Below, one piece after another: positions 46,503 to 56,437 of a stretch of DNA of 64,000 nucleotides (positions are counted from its first letter, which is position 1; every line of letters starts with the position of its first letter). Location: contig NZ_JACOIJ010000010.1 in the NCBI RefSeq assembly GCF_014692495.1, forward strand, positions 1 through 64,000, read 5' to 3'. This DNA comes from Sphingobacterium litopenaei (GTDB taxonomy: Bacteria > Bacteroidota > Bacteroidia > Sphingobacteriales > Sphingobacteriaceae). The position numbers and the translations under genes are program-made. The notes beneath the pieces were generated by a model. The model was given only the letters and a program-made list of their open reading frames with translations. It did no database searches and was not told the origin of the DNA.

Positions 46503-48605
46503 TTAATTATAGTATATCTTAGCTAAATTATCTGGATCAAATCCCTTCTCTAATATTCCATCGAACTGGAAATTAGAATGTTTGTTATCTGCAAAACTAC
46601 TTTCAGCTGAGTTTGCAAAAACTTTTGTTTGCTGAAGGTCTTTTTTAGACTTAATAGACTCCAATACGTTCCAACCTGATAATGTAGGCATGATGACGTC
46701 CGTAATTACAATATCTGGTTTTGTTTTTTCTATATAGGAAAGCGCATGCTCTGCGTCTTCAAAAAATTGAATATTCTTAAAATTGCTAAAAGCTTGTTTT
46801 GCTAATAGCAAGTTTATCTTATTATCATCAATGAAGACTATAGAAGTATCTACAGGAATTTCCTTTGTAACCCTAGATTGAATTGTAGGTTTTTTATTAG
46901 CAACAGATTTATTCATTGGAACTTGTAAAGTAAAAGTGGAGCCTTTTCCTAATTTACTTTTTACGCTAAGTTTGCCATTTATTTGCTTCGCTAAAATCTG
47001 AGATATGTGTAGTCCTAATCCAAAACCAACTTTGTTTTTTTCGCCATCGACAGTATAGTATTTCCTAAAAACCTGATCGATTTTTTTATCGTCTATTCCT
47101 ATGCCTGTATCCACTATATCTATGGATATTTTATCATTTACAATTTTGCTTTCGAGCTTAATACTGCCTTTGTTGGTGTATTTTAAGGCATTATTAATTA
47201 AATTAGAAATTACTTGTCTAAGCCTAAATTCGTTGGATTTAATTTTTAATATAGGATCTAATTGATTTTCGTTAATGAAAGTAAGACCTTTTTGCTCCGC
47301 TTGGTATTTATGTAAACTGAAAGTGTCGTTGATAATTTTAGAAATATATACTTCATCAAGTACCACGTCCACAGCACCAGATTCTATTTTACTTAAGTTG
47401 AGAATATCATTAACGGTATTATTGATGAGATTAATGTCGTAATTGATATTTGACAGTAATTTGTCATCAATTTCTTCCGCTTTATTGGAAGTCAACAGCT
47501 TCATAACACCTTTCAATGAATTTAGAGGTGTACGGATCTCATGACTGATATTGGTTAATAAACTGGTTTTTTCCTCGGCTAATTGTGACGCATAGTCTTT
47601 CTCTTTTATCAATTTGTTCTCGTATTTCGATACGACATATTGATAATATATAATAAACATCAACATTAAAAGAATCACACATAAGGCCATTATAGCATAC
47701 GAGCGAAACTTTTGCGTGTTGAATTTATAGAGCACATAATCATCTTTTTCCGCTGTTCTGAATTTTAAAAATTCAATTTCTCGAATGGCTTCAATTGATT
47801 TTTTGAGTTCATTTATTAATTCATAATTGGAAGTGATGATCTTTCTTTCTTTTTCTTTGGAAAGTAGATAGACCCTTCTTAAATCTTTTATATTGCTTAT
47901 ATAGCTTGCTTCATTCGTACGAATGAGATTTTCAATATACTTTTGAACAATGTCGATTTGGTTTACATTTAATACCGCGGTATTATTAGTGTTGAGAACT
48001 GTATCATTTTTAGCATTGAAAATTCTCTTAAACAGATTTTGTTTTTTCTTCACTATAGTATCTGCATCAGAATCTAGGCGCGCCAATGTATCGCTTAAAA
48101 TGCGATTGATAACCGAATCACTGCTGACAATTCGATCTCTTTGGACTGTTCTTAAATTATTATTATTCTTAGCAAAATTCTGGTCTGCGAAAATTATTAA
48201 ATCGTCTATCTGCTTTTTAAGTGCTAAATATTGCATAGATAGCGATTGATCCAAAATGGCAATTTCCTTCTTTTGGACTTTGGTGTTTTGCTGCGCTGGA
48301 ATAGTATCCAAAGCGTGAATTATTTGCCCTAATGTATCTAATTTACTTTGATAGGCTTTAAAATTCTTGTCATCGAAAGATATAGCATACAATCGAAATA
48401 AATTGTCTACTTCTGTGAACGTCGAGAAAAGCTCATATAACGCCGGCGATACCTTGGAATTATGAGATTAGGCAAGATTTAATCTATTTTCAACTTGCTT
48501 ATACTGTTTGTATTGTTTTATGAATATGGTGCAAAGAATACTGAAAGATACTAGGATAACTAGCACTAACAATAATCTCAACAAAAAAGTTTTTCTAATT
48601 GGCAC
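46503..48605 (-). pseudogene. Hybrid sensor histidine kinase interrupted near its N-terminus
   Basis: The intact part (46503-48392 from a TTG, 629 residues) holds a periplasmic-type sensor region, a membrane helix at about 231-252, HisKA with NISHEIRTPLNSL, an ATPase domain (NLINNALKYTN, DTGIGIDDKK, GFGLGLHIS) and a receiver domain (FIDDNKINLLLA, acceptor Asp in VITDVIMPTLSGW). In the same frame, upstream of a TAA at 48468-48470, the sequence gives PIRKTFLLRLLLVLVILVS, the expected first membrane helix. After the TAA comes SHNSKVSPALYELF, in register with the kinase. A single codon change thus cuts off the signal anchor. No output HTH domain is present. Confidence 0.75.
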
Positions 48606-48710
48606 GGTTTTGCTATTTGTATGCGTAAAGATATCAATAATCTATTTATTATCAATAATTCACTACAAATATATTTATTTAAATAATATAATTTTATCTA
48701 AAAAGAATAA
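48606..48710. other. AT-rich intergenic region before the kinase gene
   Basis: About 100 bases between the kinase's N-terminal remnant and the end of the GH144 gene. No clear hairpin or promoter box is seen. A 72-codon plus-strand frame at 48508-48726 runs against the kinase remnant and is not considered a gene. Confidence 0.4.
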
Positions 48711-50036
48711 TTATTTGTTATATTGAAAATTTAGTTTTTTTAATCCTTCTTTTATTTCTGGAGCATTCATAAACAAATTCCAGATAAATTGGGATCGATA
48801 ATTCTCAATCATTACGATAATTGGTCCTTGATCAATAGCGAGATAACGTTGAGGAAACCAGTTCGCCGTTTCACTATAAGCATCATAAAAACCATAAGGC
48901 CCCCAAACTTTTGACTCCAGATTCTGAAACAAATAATTAGCAAAGGCGATACTTTCTTTCGGACTGTAAGGCATAGATGATAATGCTGCGGTAGGAGAAA
49001 TTACGCCCTTATCATTATCTGGGTGATGGGCTTCATATCCATTAATCGAATAGCTGGCTGTTAATCCCCAACCTTTATCCGGACCATAACCTAAATAATT
49101 ATTAGGATTATCATCTGCATAAGCGATATTGATACGTGTATGATTTTTAACAACCTTTCCATAATCCACATAGTCATCTTTTAAACCATTCGGGTTTAAT
49201 CCAAGAAAGCTGTAATGTGCCCAAAATAATGGACCTACTTCTCCCTGAATAGCATTATGCTTTGCTACAGTAGGTATATTATATTTTTCAATAGCTGTTT
49301 TAATTTTTCCATTTCGGGTCCAGCCATTTACATAAACTTGTTTGTCGATTGGAAAAGTAGGAGATGAGGCTGCTAATATATAGGTGATTAAGCATTCATC
49401 AAAACCTTGAATAGGATGATTCATCCCAAATTCGTGTTCTGGACTCCAATGCCAAAAGATAACATTTGATCTGTTTGTATAATGTGCCCAATCAATTTCT
49501 TTCCATAGTTTGTGGGCTAATAGAGCGATGTCTTTCTGCTCAGGACTACCATTTTTATAGTACTCCCGAATACAAATCAGCGACTGCGCTAGAAAAGCTG
49601 TTTCTACGATATCTCCGCCATCATCTTTATTGCCAAAAGCTTTGACTTTGCCAGTAGGACCATCATACCAATGCGCATATGCTCCTTTAAAACGTGGGAT
49701 TTTATCTAGATAATTTAAAGCTTTTTTAAATCGTTCTAAGGCTTCTTGGGATTGAATAAAATTTCTTTTTTCTGCAACCAATATACTCATCAATCCAAAA
49801 CCACTACCTCCAATAGTAATCACGTCTTTATCATTCTGCGGATATACACCATCCAAATGAATGCGTTCACGCGCAAGACCAGAAGTAGGTTCAGCACCTT
49901 CCCAAAAGTATTTAAAGGTTTGTCGCTGAATTTTGTTCAATAATTCTTCCGTCTGCTTATCATTTTTTGGTAAGTCAGTTGTTTTACATCCTATAAGAAA
50001 TAATAGTATAAAAATATATGAAGGGATTAATTTCAT
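48711..50036 (-). CDS. GH144-type lipoprotein, predicted endo-beta-1,2-glucanase
   Basis: 441 residues with a lipoprotein signal (LLFLIGC, Cys at about 17). The body matches the 'glucoamylase-like' PF10091 fold, now GH144, whose known members (Chitinophaga pinensis, Parabacteroides distasonis) are endo-beta-1,2-glucanases. Conserved blocks: KIQRQTFKYFWEGAEPTSGL, GGSGFGLMSILVAEKR, DGGDIVETAFLAQSL, FGMNHPIQGFDECLITYILA and GYEAHHPDNDKGVISPTAAL. The SusC and SusD genes upstream make a small polysaccharide locus. The lipid anchor likely places it in the periplasm or on the surface. Confidence 0.82.
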   Translation of the reverse strand: MKLIPSYIFILLFLIGCKTTDLPKNDKQTEELLNKIQRQTFKYFWEGAEPTSGLARERIHLDGVYPQNDKDVITIGGSGFGLMSILVAEKRNFIQSQEALERFKKALNYLDKIPRFKGAYAHWYDGPTGKVKAFGNKDDGGDIVETAFLAQSLICIREYYKNGSPEQKDIALLAHKLWKEIDWAHYTNRSNVIFWHWSPEHEFGMNHPIQGFDECLITYILAASSPTFPIDKQVYVNGWTRNGKIKTAIEKYNIPTVAKHNAIQGEVGPLFWAHYSFLGLNPNGLKDDYVDYGKVVKNHTRINIAYADDNPNNYLGYGPDKGWGLTASYSINGYEAHHPDNDKGVISPTAALSSMPYSPKESIAFANYLFQNLESKVWGPYGFYDAYSETANWFPQRYLAIDQGPIIVMIENYRSQFIWNLFMNAPEIKEGLKKLNFQYNK

Positions 50037-50047
50037 GAAATATTATT

Positions 50048-50079
50048 AAAACCTCCTCTCAATAGAGAGGAGGAAGTTT
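50048..50079 (-). terminator. Hairpin between susD and the GH144 gene
   Basis: 9-base-pair stem CCTCCTCTC/GAGAGGAGG with loop AATA; on the minus strand it is followed by TTTTAATAAT. It may partly stop transcription after susD, giving less GH144 mRNA than SusCD mRNA, or stabilise the 3' end of the susCD part. Confidence 0.6.
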
Positions 50080-50084
50080 TATAC

Positions 50085-51578
50085 TTAACTATAATCAGGG
50101 TTTTGAACTAATATTCCAGCAGATTTATCAATTTCTGGCTGTGGAATAGGGAAGAAGCGATGTTTTAATTGGTAATTAGAATGTCCGGCGTCGCGCATGG
50201 TCTGTACATCAATATCCCAACGTATCAAATCATAGAAACGTTCGTTTTCCATACCCAATTCAACCTGTCTCTCATGTCTTATGGCGTTGCGAAGAGCAAC
50301 TTGATCACGTGTTGAAATGGCTGGTAAAATGGTAGTATTGCCTCCTCGTGCACGGACTCTAACTCTTTCTAATAAATCTAAAGCTAGATCTGTATTCGCT
50401 GCCCCACCAACCTCATTAGCAGCCTCTGCTGCTAGTAATACTATATCCGCATAACGTATTATACGTACATTGAACCATTCTCCGAAACGGCTGCCATATC
50501 GTGATCGTAAGGTAGGATTAGTATACACTTTTTTATTCCAATAATCTCTTGGTAAATTATCGGGTAAAACTTCTCCATAAGGTTCGTTGCGTTGTCCGCT
50601 ATATAATACGGTCACATCTTTACGGGGATCATCTGTTTCAAAAGCATCAAGCAAACGTTGATTAGGAACATTCCATCCCCATCCTAAATCCCAAGCGCCA
50701 GATCCACGGACACCTTGTCTACCAGCGTAAGTAACCCCAAAATTTTGAACGCCATCGAATAAAGCTTGAATTTCAAAGATGGATTCTTTACTATTTTCAC
50801 TCTCCTCACGGAAAATCATATTATAAGGTACACTCAAATCATAAATACCGGAATTAATAATTTGCATCGCAGAAGCTAAGCCTTCGCTGTATCTTTTACG
50901 AGCCATGAAGGTCTTGGTTTGTACAGCCAAAGCTGCTCCTCTTGTAATACGTCCTGGATGACTTGGCCATGTTTCAGGAAGATACGCCACCGCATCGGCT
51001 AAATCTTCATCGATTTGTCTATATATATCATTGATACTTGATTTAGGAATATTAGCGGAAGCTTGATCAGTTATCTTGAAATTAATAAGAGGTATTTCCC
51101 CAAATGTTCGAACCATATTAAAATATGCCCAAGCACGTAAGAATTTGACCTCTCCAATATTAGCTAAAGTTCCTTCTGTAGGATTATCAATAGAATCTGC
51201 TGTAGCCAATACATTATTAGCTAGATTGATTAAATTGTAATGTCCAGTCCAATAATTATTGACTAACCAATAATCCAATGGATAATTAAATTCATCAAAG
51301 ATAGGACCTGCGGCAGCATTATCGCCTGAATTACTGCCTAAACTGGCATCATCCGAGCGAATATTGTGCAGCACCACATAAGGCAAGCCACTCGTTCCTT
51401 CGCTTCTTAAACCTGCATAAGCCGCAAATACTTGACCTTCTAAGGAACCCGTAGGCATTTCTTCTTCCGTAAATCGCCCTTTCGGTTTAATATCTAACCA
51501 ATCTTTACCACAGCTGCTTATGAAAAGAAGCAGGGCTATGCTTAGAATAAATTTATAAGTGTATATCGTTGTTTTCAT
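50085..51578 (-). CDS. SusD/RagB family outer-membrane lipoprotein
   Basis: 497 residues. Lipoprotein signal with the lipobox Cys at about 23 (LLFISSCGKDWLDIKPKGRF). Then the SusD TPR-like superhelix: RAWAYFNMVRTFGEIPLI (TPR region), IYRQIDEDLADAVAYLPE, RITRGAALAVQTKTFMA and the RHERQVELGMENERFYDLIRW end motif. SusD proteins cap the SusC transporter and bind glycans at the cell surface. It starts 21 bases after the susC stop. The glycan is predicted to be beta-1,2-glucan from the adjacent GH144 gene. Confidence 0.95.
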   Translation of the reverse strand: MKTTIYTYKFILSIALLLFISSCGKDWLDIKPKGRFTEEEMPTGSLEGQVFAAYAGLRSEGTSGLPYVVLHNIRSDDASLGSNSGDNAAAGPIFDEFNYPLDYWLVNNYWTGHYNLINLANNVLATADSIDNPTEGTLANIGEVKFLRAWAYFNMVRTFGEIPLINFKITDQASANIPKSSINDIYRQIDEDLADAVAYLPETWPSHPGRITRGAALAVQTKTFMARKRYSEGLASAMQIINSGIYDLSVPYNMIFREESENSKESIFEIQALFDGVQNFGVTYAGRQGVRGSGAWDLGWGWNVPNQRLLDAFETDDPRKDVTVLYSGQRNEPYGEVLPDNLPRDYWNKKVYTNPTLRSRYGSRFGEWFNVRIIRYADIVLLAAEAANEVGGAANTDLALDLLERVRVRARGGNTTILPAISTRDQVALRNAIRHERQVELGMENERFYDLIRWDIDVQTMRDAGHSNYQLKHRFFPIPQPEIDKSAGILVQNPDYS

Positions 51579-51599
51579 AATTACTTACTTAAATGCTTG

Positions 51600-54599
51600 T
51601 TAAAAATTTAAGTTTAAACCGAATGTATAAATCGCTGGAACAGGATAAGTTCCGTTGTCTACTCCAAATGAAGTCGTACTTCCGCCAATCTCAGGGGTAA
51701 AGCCAGTATTTTTTGAGAATGTAGCGACGTTTTGTGCATTCAAAAACAATCGCAGATTTTGAAGACGCATTTTATTCAATGTTTCAGAAGGGAAGGAGTA
51801 GCCTAAAGTAATATCACGAATTCTGAAGAAACTTCCATCTTCAATAAAGTAAGTAGAATATTGTCTATTTACTGATCGGCCTTCATGAAGTATAGGCTCC
51901 CAGTTAGAGGTTCCTTCACCATTCCAACGTCCTAGACGGTCTGTAAGAAAATTGAACGTTGCAAATTGGTTTTGATTCCAAGTACGCAGAATTTCGTTGC
52001 CATGTACACCTTGGAATTCTATGCCTAAATCAAAATTTTTGTAGGAAGATGAAAGAGAAATTCCATAGAAAAAGTCTGGCGTAGGATTACCAATCATGGT
52101 TCTATCTTGCGTATTGATTACGCCATTATTATCTATATCTCTATATTTGATATCTCCTGGTAAAAAGGCTCCTCCGCCTAATCCATTTGTAGCATATTGA
52201 TTAATTTCAGATTGATTTTGGAAAATACCATCGTGAACATATCCCCAGAAGTAACCAATAGGAAAACCAGCTACCGTACGAGATGCACCGCTTATAATAT
52301 CGTAACCGTCTGTAGATAGTTTAACTACATTATTTTTAATAGTAGTAATGTTAGCTCCGATGGAGAGGTTCCAGTTTTCGGATAGACTTTGCTGCCAAGT
52401 AGCAGCTGCTTCAATACCTTTATTTTGGATAGTTCCTAGATTACTTAATCCAGGTTTACTTCCCAAAATACCAGGTACGCGAACTAAAATATCTTCTGTA
52501 TTCTTATTGTAATACACTGCTTCGACACTTAGCTTATTCTGAATAGCATTAAATTCAAAACCTGCTTCCCAGCTTTTCACGACTTCCCAATGTAAATTTG
52601 CATCAGGAATATACTCTGCTTCATACGCAGGAACTAAATTATCTCCAAATACGGCAGAGTTGCCAGGTACCATCAGCGGGTACATCGGATACCAATTACC
52701 TCCTACATTTTGATTTCCTAAAGAAGCCCAAGATCCCTTTAGTTTCAGGTTGTTGATGGATTCTACATTTTGCATAAAGCCTTCTTCGCTCAGCACCCAA
52801 GCAGCACCGATAGAATAGAAATTTTGCCAAGGTTTGCCATTTTTCGCAAAGGCAGAGCTTCCATCTCTTCTGAAAGAGGTATTTATTAAATATCTTCCAT
52901 CATAATTGTACAAAGCCCTTGCTAACCAGGACAAAGTTCGGTATTCTGAGGCTGTACTGTTACCAGTAGTGGTAGCAGGATCTCCTATATTTACGTACCA
53001 ATAATCTGGATCATTTGGAATTTCAATTCCTTCGCCTTGCGTTCTACGTGCTGTGGTAGCTTCATTACCTTGTAAATAAGTTGTAAAACCGCCCATTAAG
53101 GTGAGGTTGTGTTTTCCGAACGTGTTTCTATAGTTTAACAACCAATCTGTTTGGTATTTATAATGTGTGTTTTGTTCGTGATTAACGGAAGTCAATTGAT
53201 TGCCAATACGTTCTGATTTATTTTCACCTTGAATATCAGGGTTGTAAACCGAGACTAATCCTTGGTAAGTCCTTAAATTATTAAATCCATAATCAGCAGA
53301 TAAGTTTACCCTAAAATTGAAATGTTCTAGAAAATCAACTTCCGCGTACCAATTAGCTAAAGCTCTATAATTGATTCCAATGTATGTATTTTTTCTTTCC
53401 TCAATATCTACAAGGGGATTATTAACCTGTGCACGTTGGAAGTCAGGTAAAGTATGATAAAGACCATATTGATCGTTGAATATCGGAGCATTTGGAGCTG
53501 CAAGGATAGATCCAAATACATTACGTTCTTGTGGTAGGCGAGCGCGGTAACCATTGATGACTATACCTGTTTTAAAATTGTCTGTTAATCTTACCTCATC
53601 ATTAATGTTTAACGTTATTTGGCTATGCTTCTCATGGTTAATTATTCCTTCGTCTGTAGAATATCCTAACCCTAAACGAAATGAATTCCGTTCTGTCGCT
53701 CCACTAACACTAAGATTATTGTAATTGAGAATAGCATTTCTGAATATTTCATCCTGCCAATCGGTATTGCCAGTCCAATTACTGTAGTTATAAGGTGCAT
53801 CACCCTGATTAGCTCGCTGCTCATCGTACAATTCCTTGAATTGCGCAGCGTTTGCCATGTTCATACGCTTTGCCACATTTTTCATCCCTACACGCGTATT
53901 GAACTCAAAATTCAATTGTCCTGATTTAGCGCGTTTGGTGGTAATAGCGATAACTCCATTTGCTCCTCTAACCCCGAAAATAGCTAAACTCGATGGATCC
54001 CGTAGTACTTCCATGCTTTCGATATCAGAAGGATTCAGGAAATTGATGTTGTCATTTAACAACCCATCGACCACATACAACGGTTTAGCACCATTGATGG
54101 AATTCGTTCCCCGAATACGAATGTCTGGTTCTTGCCCTGGTCTACCCGAATTGGTCACTTGTAAACCTGGAACTTTACCTTGCAAATTAGCGATAGGATT
54201 TGTTCCTGGTCTATCCACGATGTCTTCGCCTTTTATTTGTGTGATGGATCCCGTTAAATCTCTCTTCCGAGCCGTACCATATCCGATGACAACTACTTCT
54301 TCAAGCGCATTGTCATCACTGACCAAAAACACATCAATTTGACTTTGATTTCCAACAACAATATCTTGTGGCTGATAACCAATGAAAGTGAATGTTAAGG
54401 TATCTCCCGCTGCAGCTACAATAGAATATTGTCCTACAGCATTCGTTTGTACCGCTGTCGCTTTGCTTTTTATAGAGACAGTAACACCAGGTATAGTTAC
54501 TAAAGATTCTTCATCTTTTACTATCCCCGTAATCGTATTTTGCGCATTAACTGAATTAGCATAGAGCAAAATCATGAACAAAGTAAATATATACCTCAT
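51600..54599 (-). CDS. SusC/RagA family TonB-dependent transporter
   Basis: 999 residues. Signal peptide to about residue 19 (NSVNAQ), CarboxypepD_reg-like domain (GIVKDEESLVTIPGVTVSI), TonB-box-like EEVVVIGYG, a plug with the SusC motif DIRIRGTNSI and LYVVDGLL, and a long beta barrel ending in YPVPAIYTFGLNLNF. It imports the glycan pieces captured by its SusD partner, powered by TonB. First gene of the susC-susD-GH144 operon; no sigma/anti-sigma pair or HTCS is adjacent, though the broken kinase gene is next in line. Confidence 0.96.
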   Translation of the reverse strand: MRYIFTLFMILLYANSVNAQNTITGIVKDEESLVTIPGVTVSIKSKATAVQTNAVGQYSIVAAAGDTLTFTFIGYQPQDIVVGNQSQIDVFLVSDDNALEEVVVIGYGTARKRDLTGSITQIKGEDIVDRPGTNPIANLQGKVPGLQVTNSGRPGQEPDIRIRGTNSINGAKPLYVVDGLLNDNINFLNPSDIESMEVLRDPSSLAIFGVRGANGVIAITTKRAKSGQLNFEFNTRVGMKNVAKRMNMANAAQFKELYDEQRANQGDAPYNYSNWTGNTDWQDEIFRNAILNYNNLSVSGATERNSFRLGLGYSTDEGIINHEKHSQITLNINDEVRLTDNFKTGIVINGYRARLPQERNVFGSILAAPNAPIFNDQYGLYHTLPDFQRAQVNNPLVDIEERKNTYIGINYRALANWYAEVDFLEHFNFRVNLSADYGFNNLRTYQGLVSVYNPDIQGENKSERIGNQLTSVNHEQNTHYKYQTDWLLNYRNTFGKHNLTLMGGFTTYLQGNEATTARRTQGEGIEIPNDPDYWYVNIGDPATTTGNSTASEYRTLSWLARALYNYDGRYLINTSFRRDGSSAFAKNGKPWQNFYSIGAAWVLSEEGFMQNVESINNLKLKGSWASLGNQNVGGNWYPMYPLMVPGNSAVFGDNLVPAYEAEYIPDANLHWEVVKSWEAGFEFNAIQNKLSVEAVYYNKNTEDILVRVPGILGSKPGLSNLGTIQNKGIEAAATWQQSLSENWNLSIGANITTIKNNVVKLSTDGYDIISGASRTVAGFPIGYFWGYVHDGIFQNQSEINQYATNGLGGGAFLPGDIKYRDIDNNGVINTQDRTMIGNPTPDFFYGISLSSSYKNFDLGIEFQGVHGNEILRTWNQNQFATFNFLTDRLGRWNGEGTSNWEPILHEGRSVNRQYSTYFIEDGSFFRIRDITLGYSFPSETLNKMRLQNLRLFLNAQNVATFSKNTGFTPEIGGSTTSFGVDNGTYPVPAIYTFGLNLNF

Positions 54600-54781
54600 A
54601 TTATTTTGGTTTATAAAGTTTATGTTTATTAGTTTGGTAGTTTTGTAAAGTGATTAGCCTTCAATTAAGCCTAACTTTATGTTAGTGTTCTACACAGTAT
54701 ACTTTGTATAACAAATAAGTGAAATTTTCGTTTGATGGAAGAAGAGAATTTCTTTGTTTGAGGAGGAGGGGGAAATAAAAA
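54600..54781. other. Noncoding region between susC and the PhnA gene terminator
   Basis: About 180 bases that must hold the susC promoter on the minus strand. No exact TAnnTTTG box was found. A 13-base palindrome TATACTTTGTATA lies at 54698-54710, which might be a regulator site. Confidence 0.35.
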
Positions 54782-54806
54782 ACGGAATATGTTTGGCATA
54801 TCCCGT
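54782..54806 (-). terminator. Intrinsic terminator of the PhnA-family gene
   Basis: 10-base-pair stem (ACGGGATATG / CATATTCCGT, one G-T pair, read on the minus strand) with a 5-base loop, followed by a T run (TTTTTATTTCC) 25 bases after the PhnA stop. Confidence 0.75.
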
Positions 54807-54828
54807 CTTTATTTATGTGAAAAGTATA

Positions 54829-55407
54829 CTATCCTTTTCTCAAATATTTTGTAAGAATTACGATAGTTTGACCATCGATTTTTCCTTCGATATACTCTGT
54901 GTTATTCGGGTCAAGGCGGATATTTTTTACCACTGTTCCTAATTTAGCGTTAACAGAAGAACCTTTTACATCTAATGTTTTGATCAACACCACCGTGTCA
55001 CCTTCGTATAAGCGCGTTCCGTTAGAATCCTGGTGGAACTCTACCGTTGCTTCTGCTTCGTGATCACCTGTTTTCTTAGCCCACTCTAAATTTTCTTCTT
55101 CCAAATATAAGATGTCTAAGTTGTCAATAGCCCAGCTTTCGTTGCGTAAGCGACTTAAGATTCTCCATGCTACTACTTGTACAGGAGCATGCTCCGACCA
55201 CATGGTCTCACTCAAAACTTTCCAATGTTCAGGATCAATTTGTTCTGTCTTTTCGATTTGAGATTTACAAGTTTGACATACATAAATACTATTATCAGCA
55301 TTCACGATAGACACTGGAGGAACTTCATAAACACTCAAATTGGATATGCTGTTGCACAATTCACATTTGCTTCCGCTTCTTTCTTGAAGTTGTTTTTCTA
55401 AACTCAT
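54829..55407 (-). CDS. PhnA domain protein (YjdM-like)
   Basis: 192 residues. An N-terminal zinc-ribbon-like segment with paired cysteines (SKCELCNSISNL and YVCQTCKSQI), a middle region, and the C-terminal PhnA SH3-like domain (RLYEGDTVVLIKTLDVKGSS, KIDGQTIVILTKYLRKG). The name alkylphosphonate utilisation comes from a gene-cluster association in E. coli; its function is unknown, and no phosphonate genes are near. A TAnnTTTG promoter lies just upstream. It is monocistronic. Confidence 0.85.
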   Translation of the reverse strand: MSLEKQLQERSGSKCELCNSISNLSVYEVPPVSIVNADNSIYVCQTCKSQIEKTEQIDPEHWKVLSETMWSEHAPVQVVAWRILSRLRNESWAIDNLDILYLEEENLEWAKKTGDHEAEATVEFHQDSNGTRLYEGDTVVLIKTLDVKGSSVNAKLGTVVKNIRLDPNNTEYIEGKIDGQTIVILTKYLRKG

Positions 55408-55425
55408 ATAGGTTAATTAAAAAAC

Positions 55426-55433
55426 CAAAAATA
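55426..55433 (-). promoter_or_regulatory. -7 promoter element of the PhnA-family gene
   Basis: On the minus strand TATTTTTG, an exact TAnnTTTG match, 18 bases before the ATG. No TTG at 17-23 bases upstream was found. Confidence 0.45.
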
Positions 55434-55537
55434 CGAAATATCGTTCATATTACCTTTATCAAGTGTTTTACTTAAGTTATTTTCGATTTTGGTAAGGAAT
55501 TTGTTAAATTCAATAAACTTAAAATCAAATTTGAAAT

Positions 55538-56398
55538 ATGAAATGGCAAGGAGGCCGCAAAGGAGGCAACATCGAAGATAGACGAGGTATGTCTGGCGGT
55601 AAAAAATTAGCTTTAGGTGGTGTAGGTGGAGTTATAGTGTTGTTGATTAGTCTTTTTATGGGCGGAGATCCCGGTCAATTATTAGAGCAAATGCAGGGTG
55701 GTGCATTAACCACTGAGCAAGGAGAATATCAATCTACACCTGAAGAAGACAGACTGATGGAATTTTCGGAGATAGTACTGACCAGTACAGATGAAGTATG
55801 GACACATGTTTTCAAACAAGGAGGACAACAATATAAAAAACCTACCTTAGCTGTATACTCGCAGGCTACGGAAACAGGAGGCTGTGGAGTGGGGCAGTCT
55901 TCTTTTGGGCCATTTTATTGTCCTGGAGATAATACAGTCTATTTAGATTTGAGCTTTAATCGAGAATTGAGTTCTAAGTTTGGTGCTAAAGGTGAATTTG
56001 CTTTGGCGTATGTTATTGCGCATGAGGTAGGACATCATATTCAAAATCTTACTGGTGTTTTGAGTCAGACAAATGCAATGCGTGCAAAAATGAGTGAGCG
56101 CGAATACAATAAGATATCCGTGATGACGGAATTGCAGGCAGATTTTTATGCGGGCGTGTGGGCACACTATTTGAATAAGCTTACTAGTATAGAAATTACG
56201 TACGATGATATATTAGATGGTATGCGTGCTGCTGCTGCGGTGGGAGATGATCATATTCAAGAACAAACTTATGGTCACTCTAATCCAGAATCTTTTACCC
56301 ACGGCACCTCCGAACAGCGTATGTACTGGTTTAAGAAAGGTTATGAAACTGGCGATATTAATGCAGGAAACACCTTTAATGATCCAAGTTTAAGATAA
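55538..56398 (+). CDS. Zinc metallopeptidase, YpfJ family
   Basis: 286 residues. Start MKWQGGRKGGNIEDRRG, then one membrane helix at about 26-44 and a proline/Gln-rich linker. The zinc motif HEVGHH lies in YVIAHEVGHHIQN (around residue 163) and the third ligand probably in ELQADFYAGVWAHY. Members are called neutral zinc metallopeptidases; substrates are unknown. It likely faces the periplasm. Divergent from the PhnA gene, with its own terminator. Confidence 0.9.
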   Translation: MKWQGGRKGGNIEDRRGMSGGKKLALGGVGGVIVLLISLFMGGDPGQLLEQMQGGALTTEQGEYQSTPEEDRLMEFSEIVLTSTDEVWTHVFKQGGQQYKKPTLAVYSQATETGGCGVGQSSFGPFYCPGDNTVYLDLSFNRELSSKFGAKGEFALAYVIAHEVGHHIQNLTGVLSQTNAMRAKMSEREYNKISVMTELQADFYAGVWAHYLNKLTSIEITYDDILDGMRAAAAVGDDHIQEQTYGHSNPESFTHGTSEQRMYWFKKGYETGDINAGNTFNDPSLR

Positions 56399-56402
56399 TA
56401 TT

Positions 56403-56437
56403 AAAATCCCTTTGTAGTACGACAAAGGGATTTTTTT
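56403..56437 (+). terminator. Intrinsic terminator of the YpfJ-family gene
   Basis: Stem ATCCCTTTGT / ACAAAGGGAT with a 6-base loop, followed by a run of T, directly after the stop. Confidence 0.88.

Noticed and set aside
48508..48726. 72-codon plus-strand frame
   Set aside because: It overlaps the N-terminal remnant of the kinase gene, lacks a start context and has biased hydrophobic codons typical of AT-rich DNA.
53836..54342. 168-codon frame on the plus strand inside susC
   Set aside because: It is antisense to the SusC plug region, and a long shadow frame is common against this repetitive coding pattern.
54698..54710. TATACTTTGTATA palindrome before susC
   Set aside because: Short, AT-only arms and no second copy, so it is only mentioned as a possible site.
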